From Sphaerochaeta sp. Phil3 (lineage in GTDB: Bacteria; Spirochaetota; Spirochaetia; Sphaerochaetales; Sphaerochaetaceae), in contig MSGT01000008.1 in the NCBI GenBank assembly GCA_001940825.1, positions 1-36,765 on the forward strand: DNA of 36,765 nt. Direction: 5' to 3'. Below, piece after piece: positions 33,244-36,765 of this stretch. A model generated the notes under the pieces. It saw only the letters and a program-made list of their open reading frames with translations, searched no databases and was not told the DNA's origin. The first letter of the stretch is position 1. Each line of letters begins with the position of its first letter. The translations under genes were made by a program, and so were the position numbers.

Positions 33244-35130
33244 ATGTGCGACGACAAAGAAGCAAAATGCCCAAAAGATTCAACGGGTTTCATCCCAATG
33301 ACCCTTTCCGACATGAAAAGGCGTGGGTGGGACGAACTTGATATTCTATTCGTATCCGCAGATGCCTACGTGGACCACCCGTCTTTTGCCTGTGCACTCC
33401 TGTGTCGCCTCCTCGAATCCAATGGCTATAGGGTTGGAATAATCGCACAACCAGATTGGCGCGATCCTGAAAGCCTCAAGGCCATGGGTCGTCCTAGACT
33501 GTGCTGCATGATAGGCGGCGGCAACATAGATTCCATGGTCGCGCACTACACAAGCACCAAAAAGAAACGCAGCGAAGACATGTACTCTCCCGGTGGAAAG
33601 GCCGGCTTCAGACCTGACAGGCCAACCATCGTCTATTCCAATCTTGCACACCAGGCCTTCAAAGACCTTCCAATCGTAATCGGCGGACTTGAGGCCTCCC
33701 TAAGGCGTCTTTCCCACTACGACTACTGGCAGGACTTGGTCCGCAAACCAATCCTATTCGACTCCAAGGCCGATATCCTTGTGTACGGCATGGGAGAGCT
33801 TCAGATCCTTGAGATTGCAAGACGACTCTCTCTGGGTTGCGGAGTGGAATCGTTGCGGGATATTCCCGGGACTTGCTATTTGATCTCTTTCAGTCAGTTC
33901 GAATCCATGAAAGAAGACGGTTCGCTTCCCTTTGAGCCTGTGGTTCTGCCGTCGTTCGAAGAGGTCTCTTTGAGGGAAAAAGCATCCAACAAGCCTGATC
34001 CAAAAGGACAGCTGGCATATGCAAAGGCGTTCCAGCTTAAGATGATAAATGAGAACCCTATGTCAAAACGATGTCTTGTACAGGAGTGCAATGGACGTTT
34101 TGTCATACAGAACCCTCCAGCTAGGCCATTGACGACCAAGGAGTTCGATTCTTTATATGAGCTTCCTTTCCAGCGTTTGTGCCACCCTTCGTATGACGCC
34201 ATGGGAGGGGTTCCTGCCTTGAAGGAGGTTCAGTTTTCAATAACGTCCAACAGGGGTTGCTATGGAGCCTGCTCTTTCTGTGCCATAACTGCGCACCAAG
34301 GAAGGATCATCCAGGTACGAAGCAAGGAGTCCTTGGTAAGGGAGGCTGAGGCTTTGACCAAGCATAGGGATTTCAAAGGCTACATAAACGACCTTGGTGG
34401 ACCTACAGCCAACTTCCAGTGTACCGCCTGCGAAAAACAGCAGTCCGTAGGACCATGTGCTGGCCGCCAATGCATGTATCCAACTCCTTGCAGGAATGTA
34501 AGGGACTCACATTTGGAGTATTTGGACAAACTTGAAGCCGTCTCAAAGGTTCCTGGAGTGAAGAAGGTTTTCATCCGCAGCGGTATTCGTTTTGACTATC
34601 TCATGCTATGCGCTTCTCCAAAGGTCCGTGCTAAGTTCATGGAGAACCTTGTACGCAACCATGTAAGCGGACAACTCAAGGTGGCACCTGAACATATCTC
34701 CAAACAGGTTCTCGCCTGCATGGGAAAGAGTCCTGTGGAGGTGTATGATGCCTTTAGGGAAGAGTTCTTTGAGGAGAACAGGCGTCAGGGCAAAAAGCAG
34801 TTCATAATCCCTTATTTCATAGCAGCGCACCCGGGTTCCACCATGCAGAGCGCCATAGAGTTGGCGTTGTACTTGAAGAAACAGGGCTTTGTCCCCGACC
34901 AGGTACAGGAGTTCTACCCAACGCCATCGACGGTCTCCACCTGCATGTACTACACAGGCTTGGATCCACGTCCAGGGGAGGACTTCAAACCGGTCTATGT
35001 CCCAAAGGGCCGTGATGCAAACCTCCAACGCGCATTGCTTCAGTTCAACCGCCGAGAGAACAGATCCTTGGTCCTGGAAGCCCTCTCCAAAGCCGGCAGG
35101 CCGGAGCTTGCAAAGGTGTTGTTGAAGTAA
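33244..35130 (+). CDS. YgiQ-family radical SAM protein
   Basis: Radical SAM enzyme of the YgiQ (UPF0313) family; the reaction is unknown. The chosen product has 628 residues. The N-terminal region matches the family (DILFVSADAYVDHPSFACALL, VGIIAQPDWRDPESL, IGGLEASLRRLSHYDYW). The 4Fe-4S cluster motif is RGCYGACSFCAITAHQGR (CX3CX2C) near residue 340. A second cysteine-rich stretch (CTACEKQQSVGPCAGRQC) follows. KVAPEHIS, FIIPYFIAAHPGS and the FYPTPSTVSTCMYYTG end are also typical. The frame is open 70 codons further upstream through the nagA promoter, but the ATG at 33244 gives the usual family N-terminus and lies 6 nt after a -10. An ATG six codons earlier is possible. Confidence 0.93.
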   Translation: MCDDKEAKCPKDSTGFIPMTLSDMKRRGWDELDILFVSADAYVDHPSFACALLCRLLESNGYRVGIIAQPDWRDPESLKAMGRPRLCCMIGGGNIDSMVAHYTSTKKKRSEDMYSPGGKAGFRPDRPTIVYSNLAHQAFKDLPIVIGGLEASLRRLSHYDYWQDLVRKPILFDSKADILVYGMGELQILEIARRLSLGCGVESLRDIPGTCYLISFSQFESMKEDGSLPFEPVVLPSFEEVSLREKASNKPDPKGQLAYAKAFQLKMINENPMSKRCLVQECNGRFVIQNPPARPLTTKEFDSLYELPFQRLCHPSYDAMGGVPALKEVQFSITSNRGCYGACSFCAITAHQGRIIQVRSKESLVREAEALTKHRDFKGYINDLGGPTANFQCTACEKQQSVGPCAGRQCMYPTPCRNVRDSHLEYLDKLEAVSKVPGVKKVFIRSGIRFDYLMLCASPKVRAKFMENLVRNHVSGQLKVAPEHISKQVLACMGKSPVEVYDAFREEFFEENRRQGKKQFIIPYFIAAHPGSTMQSAIELALYLKKQGFVPDQVQEFYPTPSTVSTCMYYTGLDPRPGEDFKPVYVPKGRDANLQRALLQFNRRENRSLVLEALSKAGRPELAKVLLK

Positions 35131-35221
35131 GAAGTTCTTCAAAAGACCATAGAGTGTCTCAAAATCTGAACACTGGTATTCTATACTTCAAAATACAACT
35201 TACTAAGGTGGAGGTTTCCAA

Positions 35222-35479
35222 ATGTTGGGAAAGAAGTATTATTGCAAGAACTGCGGAAGAAAGTTTTCGACCATAGAAGCTCTTAGAAGCTCCAAATGCT
35301 TGAAAAGCCCGAATGGGCCGCTTAAAGGTTATCACGAACTATATGAAGGGGATGAGAAGAAGGCATATACATGCAAGTATTGCGGAAGAAGCTTCAGCAG
35401 CATCGAGGCTATGACTTCTGGTAAATGTCTGAAGCATCCAGATGGTGCATTGAAGGGATATCATTCGCCAGCTTTGTAA
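35222..35479 (+). CDS. Small protein with two tandem CX2CX14CX11H zinc-finger-like repeats
   Basis: An 85-residue protein made almost wholly of a duplicated unit: Cys8, Cys11, Cys26, His38 and Cys51, Cys54, Cys69, His81, a strict 43-residue period. Each unit reads YxCKxCGRxFSxIEA then KCLKxPxGxLKGYH. The ligands would bind one zinc per unit. Small proteins with this kind of repeat occur in gut-associated bacteria, but I know no assigned function; nucleic acid or protein binding is a guess. GGTGGAGG (35208-35215) is a strong ribosome site. A TATACT at 35182-35187 may be its -10 but lacks a good -35. It ends 13 nt before the ankyrin gene. Confidence 0.85.
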   Translation: MLGKKYYCKNCGRKFSTIEALRSSKCLKSPNGPLKGYHELYEGDEKKAYTCKYCGRSFSSIEAMTSGKCLKHPDGALKGYHSPAL

Positions 35480-35492
35480 TGAAGGTTTTCTT

Positions 35493-36068
35493 GTGCTCGA
35501 TTTCAACCAACGGTTCATGAGATATCTTTGCAGTGTAGATGAGTTCAATTGCGGTATTGACGAGGCCATAGTCGATGGTTTTCTATCCAAAGTTGACCTG
35601 AACTATGTTGAACCTGATTCTGGAAGGACTTTCATACATTGTTTTGTTGAAAACTGTGACAACGGCCGCTTGTTGGAGAGACTTATAACAAAGACGAATG
35701 CCAATGCTCCGGATTCCAATGGAATTACACCTCTTTTCATTGCATTTGAACATTGGCATGTCTGGGACTTTCAAAAACTTCGTGATTTTGGTGCTGACCT
35801 GTTTCATTTGGATGCTCGGGGCGGGAACATCCTTCATTACTATGTTCGTAATGGACGCTTCTCATCCACAATGGAGGAAAATGCAGACATATTTGCGTTT
35901 CTAAGTTCTTACGAAATTTCAACACTTTTGGATCAAAGAGATTCCAATGGAAAGACTCCAGAAGACTTGCTTGTCAAACTTGCTTGTCAAAAAAATCTTG
36001 CACGTTGGATGAGAGGGGGGGGTATGATGAACGAGATGAAAAGCAAAAGGAGGTCTAGATTTGTTTGA
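35493..36068 (+). CDS. Ankyrin-repeat protein
   Basis: Protein of 191 residues built from about four ankyrin-type repeats, recognisable by GRTFIHCFVE (about 44), NGITPLFIAFE (about 75), GGNILHYYVR (about 110) and NGKTPEDLLVK (about 152). Ankyrin repeats mediate protein binding; the partner is unknown. A GTG at 35493 is taken as start because AAGGT lies about 8 nt before it; an ATG eight codons later (35517) is the alternative. A run of eight G at 36015-36022 near the 3' end encodes RGGG and could slip. The C-terminal tail is basic (KSKRRSRFV) and its last codons contain the ribosome site and TTG start of the next gene. Confidence 0.75.
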   Translation: MLDFNQRFMRYLCSVDEFNCGIDEAIVDGFLSKVDLNYVEPDSGRTFIHCFVENCDNGRLLERLITKTNANAPDSNGITPLFIAFEHWHVWDFQKLRDFGADLFHLDARGGNILHYYVRNGRFSSTMEENADIFAFLSSYEISTLLDQRDSNGKTPEDLLVKLACQKNLARWMRGGGMMNEMKSKRRSRFV

Positions 36069-36717
36069 TAATGTGTTTTTTCTTCCTTGGGTAGGATGCA
36101 ATTATGAAAGTGGTGGAATCTTCAAGAAAAGAATTCTTGTTGTTGGAGATAGTCATTACTGCAGTGATTGTACAGAATGTGGAGTGTTGAACCCAAAAGC
36201 GAAAGCGTCTGAATTCGAATGTAGGAACTTAACAAAGGATTGCATTGAAGGTTATCTCGACGATTCCGTAAGTTTCCAAAAGTGGATGGGAACTTTTAGA
36301 AGGTTTGAACGTGCTTTGTCAGGAAACCTTTCTTCAACACGCTCGGAAAGCAAAGAGATATGGCAGAGTCTTGCGTTCTATAATTTCGTTCAAACAGCAA
36401 ATAAAGACAAACCTAGAGAACCCTATTCTCAAGAGGCCTATGAAAAGTCTTTGCCTTGTTTCTGGGAGGTGATTGAAGGGCTTAATCCTGATCTTGTTAT
36501 TGTCTGGGGTAGCAGAGTATGGAACCAACTCCCATCTGAAAACTGGAACTATACGAAGCCCCTTGATTCCTACTCTGAGGTTGGGACCTATACGGTTAAT
36601 GGTAAGGAAATTCCTTTTATTCTTTCCTGCCATCCATCATCGTCTTTGTTCTCCTATGACAAGTGGGTTCTCATTTTCAAGGAGTTCCTTTCAACATGTA
36701 TTTCAGATTCTATCTGA
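36061..36717 (+). CDS. Uracil-DNA-glycosylase-like superfamily protein, function unknown
   Basis: A 218-residue protein with the layout of the UDG-like fold: strand-loop RILVVGDSHYC (24-34) in the place of the catalytic loop, SLAFYNFVQ (103-111), NPDLVIVWGSRVW (142-154) and FILSCHPSSS (187-195), where HPS resembles the UDG DNA-contact motif. A cysteine cluster (Cys34, 37, 40, then 54 and 61) could hold zinc or an Fe-S cluster. Real glycosylase activity is not shown by sequence. The start is a TTG at 36061, preceded by a near-perfect ribosome site AAAAGGAGGT (36045-36054), and overlaps the ankyrin stop by 8 nt. This is a coupled pair. The 48 bases after it, to the window end, show no gene. Confidence 0.72.
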   Translation: MFDNVFFLPWVGCNYESGGIFKKRILVVGDSHYCSDCTECGVLNPKAKASEFECRNLTKDCIEGYLDDSVSFQKWMGTFRRFERALSGNLSSTRSESKEIWQSLAFYNFVQTANKDKPREPYSQEAYEKSLPCFWEVIEGLNPDLVIVWGSRVWNQLPSENWNYTKPLDSYSEVGTYTVNGKEIPFILSCHPSSSLFSYDKWVLIFKEFLSTCISDSI

Positions 36718-36765
36718 ACTTCATTGAACCGATAAATTTTTATAGGGGCTGTAACAAAAGTCGGG

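Overview
The window is most likely the replication-origin region of a spirochaete-type, diderm bacterium, at roughly mid-40s percent GC judged by eye. The evidence is the gene order jag-yidC-rnpA-rpmH / ndk-dciA-recF-dnaN-dnaA <- oriC -> gyrB-gyrA / parAB, a YidC with a large periplasmic domain, an Lgt with its own promoter, and a cyclophilin-FKBP fusion of a kind reported from treponemes. I cannot fix the genus from sequence alone.

Layout. 1-8.8 kb: an S41 C-terminal-processing protease (minus), then lgt, a long Xaa-Pro aminopeptidase, gpmI, a PfkB kinase and an AlbA_2/HATPase_c_4 regulator (all plus). 8.8-17 kb: minus-strand information-processing block of jag/khpB, yidC, rnpA, rpmH, ndk, dciA (DUF721), recF, dnaN and dnaA. 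The dnaN-dnaA gap (15266-15544) carries four copies of a DnaA-box-like 11-mer beside an AT-rich stretch and is the best oriC candidate. 17-24 kb: gyrB, gyrA, nfu, parA and parB, with two parS sites in the gyrA-nfu interval. 24-28.8 kb: the immunophilin fusion, radA, a TraB-family membrane protein and a YgjP-like metalloprotein. 28.8-33.2 kb: a second AlbA_2/HATPase_c_4 gene broken by a stop and a frameshift, then pepD and nagA (minus). 33.2-36.7 kb: a YgiQ-type radical SAM protein, then an AT-richer accessory cluster of a duplicated zinc finger, an ankyrin protein and a uracil-DNA-glycosylase-like protein.

How it works together. The core is chromosome replication and segregation: origin melting (DnaA), helicase loading (DciA), sliding clamp (DnaN), gap repair (RecF), supercoil control (GyrBA) and origin segregation (ParAB-parS). 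Beside it sit membrane-protein insertion (YidC) with its RNA-binding partner KhpB, and RNase P protein with ribosomal protein L34.

Most unusual signals. (1) About ten genes that begin transcription units have no Shine-Dalgarno sequence but carry a -10-like hexamer exactly 6-7 nt before the ATG, which suggests widespread leaderless mRNAs. (2) Five perfect tandem copies of an 11-bp unit, plus a sixth imperfect copy between -35 and -10, precede the first AlbA_2 regulator; ten bases of the same unit reappear in the loop of an inverted repeat after the broken second AlbA_2 gene. (3) The YTATGMACATG repeats mark the putative origin. No tRNA, rRNA, insertion sequence or CRISPR array was recognised.
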